Shown here one piece after another: positions 56,875 to 64,000 of a DNA stretch of 64,000 nucleotides (positions within the stretch are counted from its first letter, which is position 1; each line of letters begins with the position of its first letter). Source of the stretch: Candidatus Tepidiaquacellales bacterium OLB4/UTCHB1 (GTDB lineage Bacteria; Bacteroidota; Ignavibacteria; Tepidaquicellales; Tepidaquicellaceae). The notes beneath the pieces are model-generated. The model worked only from the letters and a program-made list of their open reading frames with translations, was not told where the DNA came from and made no database searches. The stretch spans positions 109,357 through 173,356 of the forward strand of contig MWSW01000016.1 in NCBI GenBank assembly GCA_002050165.1. The letters run 5' to 3'. Both the position numbers and the translations under genes were made by a program.

Positions 56875-57771
56875 ATGAAACTCACAATTTTAACTCTTAC
56901 AATATTTTTATTTGTGACCTCAGTTTTTCCACAGGAAATTGAAAAGTCTATTTATACAGACACAAAACTGGAATTAAAAAAGGTGTTTGTGCAAGAGTTT
57001 GAAAATAAGCTGGCTTTAAATAATTCTTTTGAAAATAATTTAAGGTCAGTTGATAACTCGAAGGAAAAATCACCTGTAATTGCGGGAGTTCTATCAGCAG
57101 TGATCCCGGGCACAGGAGAAATTTATGCGGGGAATTATCTCAAAGGTGCAATATTTCTTGGTGTTGAAGCTGGTCTTTGGACTATGCACTTTATAAAAAT
57201 TAACAGCGGGGATTCGAAGACTGAAGAATACCAGAATTATGCTAATAATAATTGGGATGTGTATAAGTACGCCGCATGGCTAAAAAATAACAACTTCTCC
57301 GGCGCTGAGGTTATTGACCTCACCAGTGATAAGGAAACTTTGAGACTTCAGGTAAATCAGGTAGAATCATTGAACTTTTCCCATACTCTACCACCTTACG
57401 GCGCACAACAATATTATGAAGTAATCGGGAAATATCAAAATTTTGTTGCCGGTTGGTCACAAGCGGATGCAAGCATTATAAACAATAATCCGAATTCACC
57501 GAATTATTATTTCAACTATAAAATTCAACAAGTAGCGGATTATATGCAATCACGTCAAGATGCAAATGATCTCTATCAGTTCGCGGACAATATGATAATG
57601 CTTTCGATTATTAACAGAGTTTTGAGTACTGCAGATGCAATTTGGACGGTTTCATTATTTAATAGCAATCTTGAGGTAAAAACAAGTGCAAGACTAAAGA
57701 ACACATATTTATTTAAAGAAGGACGGAATATTGTTACACCATTCGCTAATATTCAAATCTCTGGATTCTAA
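56875..57771 (+). CDS. DUF5683-like membrane protein B
   Basis: A 298-residue protein with a signal peptide (ending VFPQE). Its hydrophobic pair (VIAGVLSAVIPGTGEIYAG and KGAIFLGVEAGLWTMHFI) has the same PG(A/T)G turn as the gene before truA, so the two are distant paralogues. It has a long polar middle region (YQNYANNNWDVYKYAAWL) and a second hydrophobic segment near residues 235-262. The function is unknown. The 3' end overlaps the convergent ispE by 4 bp. Confidence 0.68.
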   Translation: MKLTILTLTIFLFVTSVFPQEIEKSIYTDTKLELKKVFVQEFENKLALNNSFENNLRSVDNSKEKSPVIAGVLSAVIPGTGEIYAGNYLKGAIFLGVEAGLWTMHFIKINSGDSKTEEYQNYANNNWDVYKYAAWLKNNNFSGAEVIDLTSDKETLRLQVNQVESLNFSHTLPPYGAQQYYEVIGKYQNFVAGWSQADASIINNNPNSPNYYFNYKIQQVADYMQSRQDANDLYQFADNMIMLSIINRVLSTADAIWTVSLFNSNLEVKTSARLKNTYLFKEGRNIVTPFANIQISGF

Positions 57772-58640
57772 TTTTCCTCATAAACGAAATAACCAGTTGA
57801 TCTAAGTTTGTTGACCATTTGTATACGTTCATTACGCTTGTGCTTTTTAATTACACAATAGATAGATGCTCCTGTTCCGCTCATTGAAACGAAATCGCAA
57901 CCTGATTCAATTGCATCGGATTTAATATTTCCCAATTCAGGATATTTTTTAAAAACGATTGGCTCGAAATCGTTCACCATTGCTTCGAAATTCGATTCAC
58001 TGAATCTTTTTACCTTCGATAGATCTGACTTTCTGAATTCACCTTCTTTAATTCCAAGTGTATCGAACGCCCATTTAGTGGAAACATGTATTCCTGGATT
58101 GATGACTAAAAGAGAATATCCGTTTAAATTGAATTCATCTAATTTATAAAGTAATTCTCCCCTCGCCTTTGCAAAGCAAGGTTTGTCAATCATGAAGAAT
58201 GGTACATCACTACCTATACTCGCAGCGAGTTTAAGCAACTTCTCCCTATTCGGAATTACATTAATATCAAAGTATCTTATTAATGCTTTCAATATCGCAG
58301 CAGCGTTGGAGCTACCACCACCTAATCCTCCGCCAACAGGGATGAACTTGGTTAAGTTTACATTGATATCAAATTTTTCAAAAATATTAAATGCAACAAA
58401 AAACTTTTCAATCGCTTTGTAGCAGAGGTTTTTTTCATTCAGTGGAATGAAATCTTTATTTGAAGATATTATTACGGAATTGTGATTCGAGTTTGTTTTC
58501 TCGATTGAGAATGAAATTTTATCCGAAAGTTTGAGCGGGAAAAAGATTGTTTCAAGATTGTGATAATTATCGGACCGCTTATTTATAACTTTTAAGCCAA
58601 AGTTGATTTTACCATTTGATATGAGTTTAAAATTTGCCAC
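57768..58640 (-). CDS. ispE: 4-diphosphocytidyl-2-C-methyl-D-erythritol kinase
   Basis: Phosphorylates CDP-methylerythritol in the MEP route to isoprenoids. The GHMP-kinase ATP loop is PVGGGLGGGSSNAAA; GKINFGLKV near the N terminus and SGTGASIYCV near the C terminus are conserved. The 290-residue length is usual. It is last in a minus-strand run clpC, fabH, ispE, nine bases after fabH. Confidence 0.93.
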   Translation of the reverse strand: MANFKLISNGKINFGLKVINKRSDNYHNLETIFFPLKLSDKISFSIEKTNSNHNSVIISSNKDFIPLNEKNLCYKAIEKFFVAFNIFEKFDINVNLTKFIPVGGGLGGGSSNAAAILKALIRYFDINVIPNREKLLKLAASIGSDVPFFMIDKPCFAKARGELLYKLDEFNLNGYSLLVINPGIHVSTKWAFDTLGIKEGEFRKSDLSKVKRFSESNFEAMVNDFEPIVFKKYPELGNIKSDAIESGCDFVSMSGTGASIYCVIKKHKRNERIQMVNKLRSTGYFVYEEN

Positions 58641-58649
58641 ATCACAGTT

Positions 58650-59654
58650 TTAGTAAGACCATTTTAACAAAACGGACCCCCAGGTGTAACCTGCGCCAAA
58701 ACTTGAAAGTACAAGGTAATCACCTTTGTTAACCTTGCCCGCCTGCCAATATTCTGAAATGCAAGTTGGAATTGTTCCCGCAGTTGTATTACCGTACTTA
58801 TTGATATTAACCATAACCTTATCCATACTTAACCCCATACGCTCAGCGGTCGCGGTAATTATCCTGTGATTAGCCTGGTGTGGTACAAGCCACGCCACAT
58901 CTTTGCCCTTAAGGTTATTCTCTTCAAGTATATCATAGGACACATCAGCCATCCCTTTAACCGCATCCTTAAAAACTGTTCTCCCTTCCTGATAAACAAA
59001 GTGCATTCTATCATCAACGGTTTGGTGCGATGCAGGATGCAAGCTGCCTCCACCAAGTTGAAATAAATTTTTAGCACCTGAGCCGTCAATATTCATAATC
59101 CAATCTAAGATACCTTCATTTTTATCCTCCTCGGGTTCGAGCAAAACAGCGCCTGCCGCGTCACCGAACAATATTGCAGAGTTCCTATCCTGAATATTTA
59201 AAATTGCTGACATTTTATCAGCGCCAACTACAAGAACCTTTTTAAAATTACCTGACTGAATAAACTGAACACCGTTTATTAGAGCAAAAATAAAACCAGA
59301 ACACGCCGCCAATATATCGAACCCCCAGATGTTTTTTGCTCCTATTTTTTCCTGTAACAAACATGCAGTTGAAGGGTAAATCATGTCAGGTGTTACAGTA
59401 CCCACAATAATCATATCAATATCTTCCGGTCCGATTCCACGGTTTTCTAAAACCTGTTTAATAGCTTTTTCTGCCATGAAGGAAGTGGGTTTATCTGCTG
59501 TAAGCCAGCGCCTTTCCTTAATCCCTGTTCGTTCGGTAATCCATTCATCGGAAGTATCCAAAATACCTTCGAAGAATTTATTGTCTATTACAAAGTCGGG
59601 CACATAGTGCCCGACTGATGTTATTTTTGCGTTAATACGAGCTGAATTTTGCAT
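58650..59654 (-). CDS. fabH: 3-oxoacyl-ACP synthase III
   Basis: Condenses acetyl-CoA with malonyl-ACP to start fatty acid synthesis. Cys118 in ILAACSGF is the nucleophile; His in VPHQANHRI and Asn in INKYGNTTAGTIP complete the triad. SDEWITERTGIKERRW is the usual N-terminal signature. The 334-residue length is normal. The start shares one base with the clpC stop (TAATG), indicating coupling. Confidence 0.95.
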   Translation of the reverse strand: MQNSARINAKITSVGHYVPDFVIDNKFFEGILDTSDEWITERTGIKERRWLTADKPTSFMAEKAIKQVLENRGIGPEDIDMIIVGTVTPDMIYPSTACLLQEKIGAKNIWGFDILAACSGFIFALINGVQFIQSGNFKKVLVVGADKMSAILNIQDRNSAILFGDAAGAVLLEPEEDKNEGILDWIMNIDGSGAKNLFQLGGGSLHPASHQTVDDRMHFVYQEGRTVFKDAVKGMADVSYDILEENNLKGKDVAWLVPHQANHRIITATAERMGLSMDKVMVNINKYGNTTAGTIPTCISEYWQAGKVNKGDYLVLSSFGAGYTWGSVLLKWSY

Positions 59655-62191
59655 TATGACTTTTTCTTTCCGGACTTGGAATCTTCCGATTGCTCTACCG
59701 GTTCTTCAGGTTCATTTTGATTTTTCGGTGCGCCAATATCAATAATCTCAAATTGAATCTTTTCCTTAGTCAAATCAACTTTTGTAGATAACTTTGCACC
59801 TTCATTAATTTTCTTATTTAAGATCTCTTCACTCAATGGATCTTCAAGGTATTTTTGAATCGTGCGTTTCAATGGTCTCGCACCATAATTTTCGTCAAAA
59901 CCTTTTTCAGCAATATACTCTTTCACTTCCTGAGTAATCTCTACTTCAATATTCTGTGTTTTAAGCCGTTTTAACAAATCTGTGGTAATTACATCAACGA
60001 TTTTTACAATTTCTTTCCTGCCAAGTTGATGGAATACTATCAAATCATCAACTCTGTTAAGGAATTCCGGTGAAAAAATCCTTTTAACATCCTCACTGAT
60101 ACCAGATTTCATTTTTGAATATTTATCCCCTTCCACCTGTTCACCAAAACCAAAGACTTTATCAAGCTTAATATCACGGGTACCGATATTTGAAGTCATA
60201 ATCAGAATTGTATTTTTAAAATCAACTCTTCGGCCGAGACTATCGGTTAATACACCGTCATCGAGAACCTGAAGTAAAATATTAAATGTATCCGGGTGAG
60301 CTTTTTCTATTTCGTCCAAAAGTACTACAGAGTATGGCTTACGACGGACTTTTTCAGTGAGCTGACCACCCTCCTCATATCCTACATATCCCGGAGGCGC
60401 ACCGACAAGTTTGGAAACATTAAACTTTTCCATGTATTCACTCATGTCAATCCTAATCAAAGATTCCTCCGAATCAAATAGAAACTTTGCAAGTTGCTTA
60501 GCTAACTCAGTTTTTCCAACGCCCGTTGGTCCAAGAAAAATAAACGATCCAATTGGCCTGTTCGGATCTTTAATACCTGCCCTCGCCCGCCTTATAGCTT
60601 TCGAAATTTTCTCAATAACTTCGTCCTGTCCGATAATTCTTTCTTTTAGATAACTCTCCATCTTCAGCAATTTGTTGGATTCACTATCAGCAATCTTATT
60701 CACCGGGATTCCTGTCATCATGGCAATGACATCAGCGATATCATCCTCTGTAACCTCGAACGCATTTTCTTGAGAATTTATTTCCCAATCGAGTTTAGCC
60801 TGTTCGAGTTGATTTTGCAAATTCTTCTCTTTATCGCGTAATTGGGCTGCCTCTTCAAAATTTTGATTTTTAACAACCCTGTTCTTTTCTAACTTCACAT
60901 TTTCAATTTCCTGCTCCAGATCCAAAATTTCTTTTGGTACAACAACGTTTGCAAGGTGTACCCTCGAACCTGATTCATCTAATACATCAATTGCCTTATC
61001 AGGAAGGAATCTGTCTGTAATGTATCTATCGCTCAATTTTACTGATTGCTCAATGGCCTTATCGGTATATATTACGTTGTGATGTTCTTCATATTTTGAT
61101 TTAATATTGTTCAAAATCTGAATTGTTTCATCAACGGTTGTAGGATTCACCATAATTTTCTGAAATCTTCTCTCAAGGGCGCCATCTTTCTCGATATACT
61201 TTCTGTACTCATTCAAAGTGGTTGCTCCTATACATTGAAGGTCACCACGAGCTAAAGCCGGTTTAAAAATATTTGAAGCATCGAGCGAACCACTCGCGCC
61301 TCCGGCTCCAACGATCGTATGAAGTTCGTCAATAAATAAAATAACATCTTTAGCCTTTTCAAGTTCGTTCATCACAGCTTTCATACGTTCTTCAAACTGC
61401 CCGCGATATTTCGTTCCTGCTACCAATGCCGCCAGGTCGAGAATCACTACTCGCTTGTTATGCAAAACACGAGACGCTTGCTTATTAATAATTCTAAGCG
61501 CCAACCCTTCTGCAATAGCAGTTTTACCGACACCCGGCTCACCGATTAAAACAGGATTATTTTTCTTTCTTCTACTTAAAATCTGAGCAACACGCTCAAT
61601 TTCTTCAGCCCTTCCAATAATCGGATCCAATTTCCCTTCTGAAGCAAGTTTAGTTAAATCCCTCCCGAAATTATCAAGTACAGGAGTTCTTGTTTTATCT
61701 GGTTTGCGCTCAATCGCAGGCTTTATCTGTGAGCTACCCGAACCGGATGTTTGTTTACCGCTCAATATATTTAGTATCTCATTCTTTGCAATTTCATAAT
61801 TGATATTAAACTGCTGAAGTATCTGTGCAGCGAGATTATCATCTTCACGAAGTATAGATAAAAGCAGATGTTCCGTTCCGATAACATCAGATTTAAATAA
61901 CTTTGCTTCAAGATAAGTTATCTTTAATACTTTTTCTGCCTGCTTGGTTAAAGGGATGTTTCCAACAGTTATGGTACCACCGGATTGCCTTACTGAATCT
62001 TCAATAGCTTTCTTAATCTTTGAGGACTCAACTCCAAGATTTCTGAAAATTTTGACTGCGATACCTTCACCTTCCCTGATTATTCCGAGAAGGAGATGTT
62101 CTGTTCCAATGTAATCATGCCCCAATCGGATCGCTTCTTCCCTACTTAACCTTATTACATCCTGAACTCTATTTGAAAAATTGCTATCCAT
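59654..62191 (-). CDS. clpC: ClpC-type AAA+ unfoldase
   Basis: Unfolds substrates for the ClpP protease. The 845-residue product has two Clp-N repeats (1-~145), a first AAA module with Walker [14 protein letters not shown], a UVR domain ([13 protein letters not shown]), and a second AAA module with [15 protein letters not shown]-terminal Asp/Glu/Lys-rich tail follows. The UVR domain separates ClpC from ClpA and ClpB. The upstream neighbour is a bacilliredoxin (64 bp), then coupled fabH and ispE downstream. Confidence 0.96.
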   Translation of the reverse strand: MDSNFSNRVQDVIRLSREEAIRLGHDYIGTEHLLLGIIREGEGIAVKIFRNLGVESSKIKKAIEDSVRQSGGTITVGNIPLTKQAEKVLKITYLEAKLFKSDVIGTEHLLLSILREDDNLAAQILQQFNINYEIAKNEILNILSGKQTSGSGSSQIKPAIERKPDKTRTPVLDNFGRDLTKLASEGKLDPIIGRAEEIERVAQILSRRKKNNPVLIGEPGVGKTAIAEGLALRIINKQASRVLHNKRVVILDLAALVAGTKYRGQFEERMKAVMNELEKAKDVILFIDELHTIVGAGGASGSLDASNIFKPALARGDLQCIGATTLNEYRKYIEKDGALERRFQKIMVNPTTVDETIQILNNIKSKYEEHHNVIYTDKAIEQSVKLSDRYITDRFLPDKAIDVLDESGSRVHLANVVVPKEILDLEQEIENVKLEKNRVVKNQNFEEAAQLRDKEKNLQNQLEQAKLDWEINSQENAFEVTEDDIADVIAMMTGIPVNKIADSESNKLLKMESYLKERIIGQDEVIEKISKAIRRARAGIKDPNRPIGSFIFLGPTGVGKTELAKQLAKFLFDSEESLIRIDMSEYMEKFNVSKLVGAPPGYVGYEEGGQLTEKVRRKPYSVVLLDEIEKAHPDTFNILLQVLDDGVLTDSLGRRVDFKNTILIMTSNIGTRDIKLDKVFGFGEQVEGDKYSKMKSGISEDVKRIFSPEFLNRVDDLIVFHQLGRKEIVKIVDVITTDLLKRLKTQNIEVEITQEVKEYIAEKGFDENYGARPLKRTIQKYLEDPLSEEILNKKINEGAKLSTKVDLTKEKIQFEIIDIGAPKNQNEPEEPVEQSEDSKSGKKKS

Positions 62192-62255
62192 TTTTTTTTA
62201 AAAGGTTAATATCGTTTTTATATTTTAACCTAATTTTTATACAAAAAGTTTTAAT

Positions 62256-62690
62256 TTAAGATTCAACTTTACAATTATCATTCAAAAGTCGTGCTACTTT
62301 TTGGGCTACTGCATTTGCATCGTTATTTTCAATTTCGAACCTTTGTATAATACCGGCAAGTTTACCGTCTTTCAACATCGCGATTTGTGGTGAAGTCGGA
62401 GCTTCCCCGTTGAAATATTCTCTTGCAGCCTGTACAGCATCTTTTTCCATACCGGCAAATACAGTTACCATTCTATCCGGCATTGCGTTATTCTTCTTTG
62501 CCCACTCAACTGCAAGTGCAAGTCCCGGACGCGCCTGACCTGCTGCACATCCACAAACTGAATTAACAAAAACGAAAGTTGTACCTTCTTTTGAAAGTTC
62601 TTCTTTTACTTCCTGTGGAGTCATTAATTCAATGAAGCCGATGTTTACTGCTTCTTCTCTCATTGGTTTTACCATTAATGGATCGTACAT
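62256..62690 (-). CDS. BrxA/BrxB-family bacilliredoxin
   Basis: A 144-residue thiol-disulfide protein of the YphP/YqiW group, with the active-site CGC motif in NSVCGCAAGQARPG. Members remove bacillithiol from oxidised proteins or act as thiol isomerases. MYDPLMVKPMREEAVNIGF is the conserved N terminus. A GGGAC ribosome site is close to the ATG. Whether this organism makes bacillithiol cannot be told here; the protein could use another thiol. Confidence 0.88.
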   Translation of the reverse strand: MYDPLMVKPMREEAVNIGFIELMTPQEVKEELSKEGTTFVFVNSVCGCAAGQARPGLALAVEWAKKNNAMPDRMVTVFAGMEKDAVQAAREYFNGEAPTSPQIAMLKDGKLAGIIQRFEIENNDANAVAQKVARLLNDNCKVES

Positions 62691-62736
62691 TTTTTTGTCC
62701 CTTTTTTTTATTACTGTTTAAAAAATTATCTGAAAT

Positions 62737-63651
62737 TTAATTTTTAAAATATTTTTTATACCAATTTCTTCTTAGTGCATTTACTTCCTTCCGGTTCTTT
62801 TTCAAATAATGATCTCCGCCTTCAATTGATATAAATTCTACCTCATTACCGTTTGATTTCAGGTTAGAAAACATTTCAACCGAATCCTGATAACTTACTC
62901 TGGTATCGTTCGTACCATGAATTAATAATACCGGAATATCTTTTTTAATTTCTCTAAAAAAATTAACTGCTGACCTTCGCTCTAATTCACCTCTGAATTC
63001 CCTCTCGTCGCTGCTACCAAAGAGTTTCATGTAAACTTCCGACATATCCGCTGACATGTCTGAATTTCTAACTAAATCAGCCAACCCTGAAATAATCACT
63101 GCACATTTCAATTTATCAGTCTTTGTCATTGCAAGGTAAGTCATCATTCCACCCCTGCTCCAACCTTCCATACCAATCTGCGAAGCATCGCATTCCTCAA
63201 ACTCATTAGCCAACTCAATCAGATTCAAAACATCATTAATATCTTCACCACCAAACTGATCATTTTTCCTATATTGAGAAGCAAGAACAGTATAACCCCA
63301 ACTTGCGATTTCGCCATAGATTCCACGTGCAAGGAATTTATCAATAGCTCCGGCTTTACGGCTACCCCCTCGGTTCCAAATAACTAAGGGAATCTTACCG
63401 TTAACTTCTTTAGGTCGTGCAAAATAACCTTCAATTATCCTATCGTCTGATTTATATCTCAGTTCCCATACATCAGAATTATCAACTACATCTTCACCCC
63501 ATCCACTTCGAATAAATTTCAACCTTTTAGTATCAAGCTCAATCAGCTTTTTACTGCTGAGTATCAAATTCGAGGAGATTATATCTGGATAATTTAAGAT
63601 CAAACTCCTGACCATTAGAATAGAACCCTGCATATTCACCCGGCAATACAT
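62737..63651 (-). CDS. Prolyl-oligopeptidase-like alpha/beta hydrolase
   Basis: A 304-residue putative serine peptidase or esterase of the S9 type. The nucleophile elbow is GWSRGG, the acid lies in IHGTNDTRV and the His in EGGDHYL. A short N-terminal region lacks the propeller of full-length prolyl oligopeptidases. No signal peptide is visible. The called start overlaps the 75-residue gene by 101 bp, so translation may begin later (for example at the ATG at 63615, which still overlaps, or at a TTG just past 63551). The substrate is unknown. Confidence 0.75.
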   Translation of the reverse strand: MYCRVNMQGSILMVRSLILNYPDIISSNLILSSKKLIELDTKRLKFIRSGWGEDVVDNSDVWELRYKSDDRIIEGYFARPKEVNGKIPLVIWNRGGSRKAGAIDKFLARGIYGEIASWGYTVLASQYRKNDQFGGEDINDVLNLIELANEFEECDASQIGMEGWSRGGMMTYLAMTKTDKLKCAVIISGLADLVRNSDMSADMSEVYMKLFGSSDEREFRGELERRSAVNFFREIKKDIPVLLIHGTNDTRVSYQDSVEMFSNLKSNGNEVEFISIEGGDHYLKKNRKEVNALRRNWYKKYFKN

Positions 63652-63778
63652 TATCTACTCTAATTTTCGCCCAGCATCCACCTTCATGTTCTATTACCGT
63701 AGCATCATAAATCTCAGTTCCATTCAATTCTATCCGGTATTTTTTCCCTACCTCCGGTTGGGATGTAAGATATTTCAT
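63551..63778 (-). CDS. Small protein of unknown function, upstream of the hydrolase
   Basis: A 75-residue cytosolic protein predicted to be mostly beta (MKYLTSQPEVGKKYRI, CWAKIRVDNV). It lacks Lys/Arg clusters and any signal. I do not recognise a family; it looks like a small beta-barrel domain. It is upstream of the hydrolase on the same strand, with overlapping frames, so both are likely translated from one message. Confidence 0.55.
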   Translation of the reverse strand: MKYLTSQPEVGKKYRIELNGTEIYDATVIEHEGGCWAKIRVDNVLPGEYAGFYSNGQEFDLKLSRYNLLEFDTQQ

Positions 63779-63906
63779 GCCTTAATTTTTTTAGATTTTA
63801 TCCTTAATTAATTTTAGAATTTACTAAAAACTATCCTATGTTTTTAGTCACTATTTAATATCAGTATTTTTAATCTAAATAATACATCTATATCAATTAA
63901 AATTAA

Positions 63907-63939
63907 TAACGGACACCCCCGTTCCGGAGATGCCCGTTA
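63907..63939 (-). terminator. Terminator of the T9SS gene at the window end
   Basis: On the minus strand a 15-bp stem forms with a GAA loop (TAACGG with CCGTTA outside, then GCATCTCCG with CGGGGGTGT inside, using G-U pairs), followed by a T-rich tail. It lies about 30 bases past the stop codon at 63971-63973. Confidence 0.8.
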
Positions 63940-63970
63940 ATCTTGTTGTTTACTTAAGTAATTTCCTGCC

Positions 63971-64000
63971 TTACTTCAGGAGTACCATTCGTTTTACATC
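63971..64000 (-). CDS. 3' end of a T9SS-sorted protein gene (partial)
   Basis: Only ten codons are in the window: DVKRMVLLK and a TAA stop. This is the typical C-terminal end of a Por-type sorting domain (compare KKMLLMK and KKMLLVK in the other T9SS genes here). The hairpin terminator that follows supports a real gene end. Nothing can be said of the rest of the protein. Confidence 0.7.
   Translation of the reverse strand, partial: DVKRMVLLK

Noticed and set aside
1..64000. CRISPR array, restriction-modification, toxin-antitoxin or phage module
   Set aside because: No regularly spaced repeats, methyltransferase/endonuclease pair, toxin-antitoxin pair, integrase or structural phage genes were seen. 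The single HNH protein stands in a housekeeping context.

Overview
The window reads as AT-rich chromosome from a bacterium of the Bacteroidota/Chlorobiota/Ignavibacteriota side of the tree, most likely an Ignavibacteria-type organism. The grounds are: several secreted proteins ending in a Por/type IX secretion sorting domain (core NFPNPFNP, final KKMLLMK or KRMVLLK), paired small membrane proteins resembling DUF5683, a metal-type TonB receptor, and a housekeeping set (Rny, ClpC, MutAB/MeaB, LolA) typical of this group. No phage, transposase or CRISPR was seen. Gene density is high and most genes sit in short, tightly packed operons. The species assignment is inference.

Layout. 1-2834: two secreted BNR/Asp-box proteins whose 3' ends, stop codons and terminators form an almost identical direct repeat. 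2852-4194: msrA and trmB. 4480-4853: a decayed SBBP/T9SS gene with a visible frameshift. 4970-5042: tRNA-Thr(TGT) with its own promoter and terminator. 5104-9056: an MltD-like LysM transglycosylase, a small TonB-C-like secreted protein and an RluD-family pseudouridine synthase. 9158-11437: a large T9SS cargo protein. 11696-13830: a DUF368 (PopT-type) transporter and a YbhN-like flippase.

13903-23676 is a long minus-strand run. In transcription order it is aldehyde dehydrogenase, GNAT, Rossmann protein, NuoM, NhaD-like antiporter, S41 protease, DUF3108 protein, LolA. The first five are coupled by overlaps or gaps of 16 bp or less. 23955-27368: an orphan peptide-binding lipoprotein and a divergent acyl-CoA ligase. 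27378-34682: a Crp/Fnr regulator, a tandem Usp protein, MutA, MutB and MeaB, preceded by an FNR-like regulator with four cysteines placed like FNR cluster ligands. An FNR-type palindrome lies between the two regulators.

34808-38361: an orphan MlaF-type ATPase, pta, mnmA and a Lys/Arg-rich secreted protein. 38462-44856: pheT, a ZapB-like coiled coil, zapA, a 6S-like structured RNA, rny, coaE and an HNH protein. 44900-47657: a Cys-rich secreted protein and a metal-type TonB receptor. 47714-53294: dinB, a CrtC-like protein, ggt, nadE and a small basic protein. 53515-57771: dsbD and truA interleaved with two DUF5683-like proteins. 57768-63778: ispE, fabH, clpC, a bacilliredoxin, an S9-type hydrolase and a 75-residue protein. 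The last 30 bases are the 3' end of another T9SS cargo gene.

The points most worth a second look are the NuoM/NhaD/dehydrogenase operon, the 6S-like RNA with an unusually long closing helix, the FNR-type site ahead of the methylmalonyl-CoA mutase operon, the Cys-rich/TonB metal pair, and the duplicated T9SS-tail-plus-terminator cassette. None is clearly a wholly new system.
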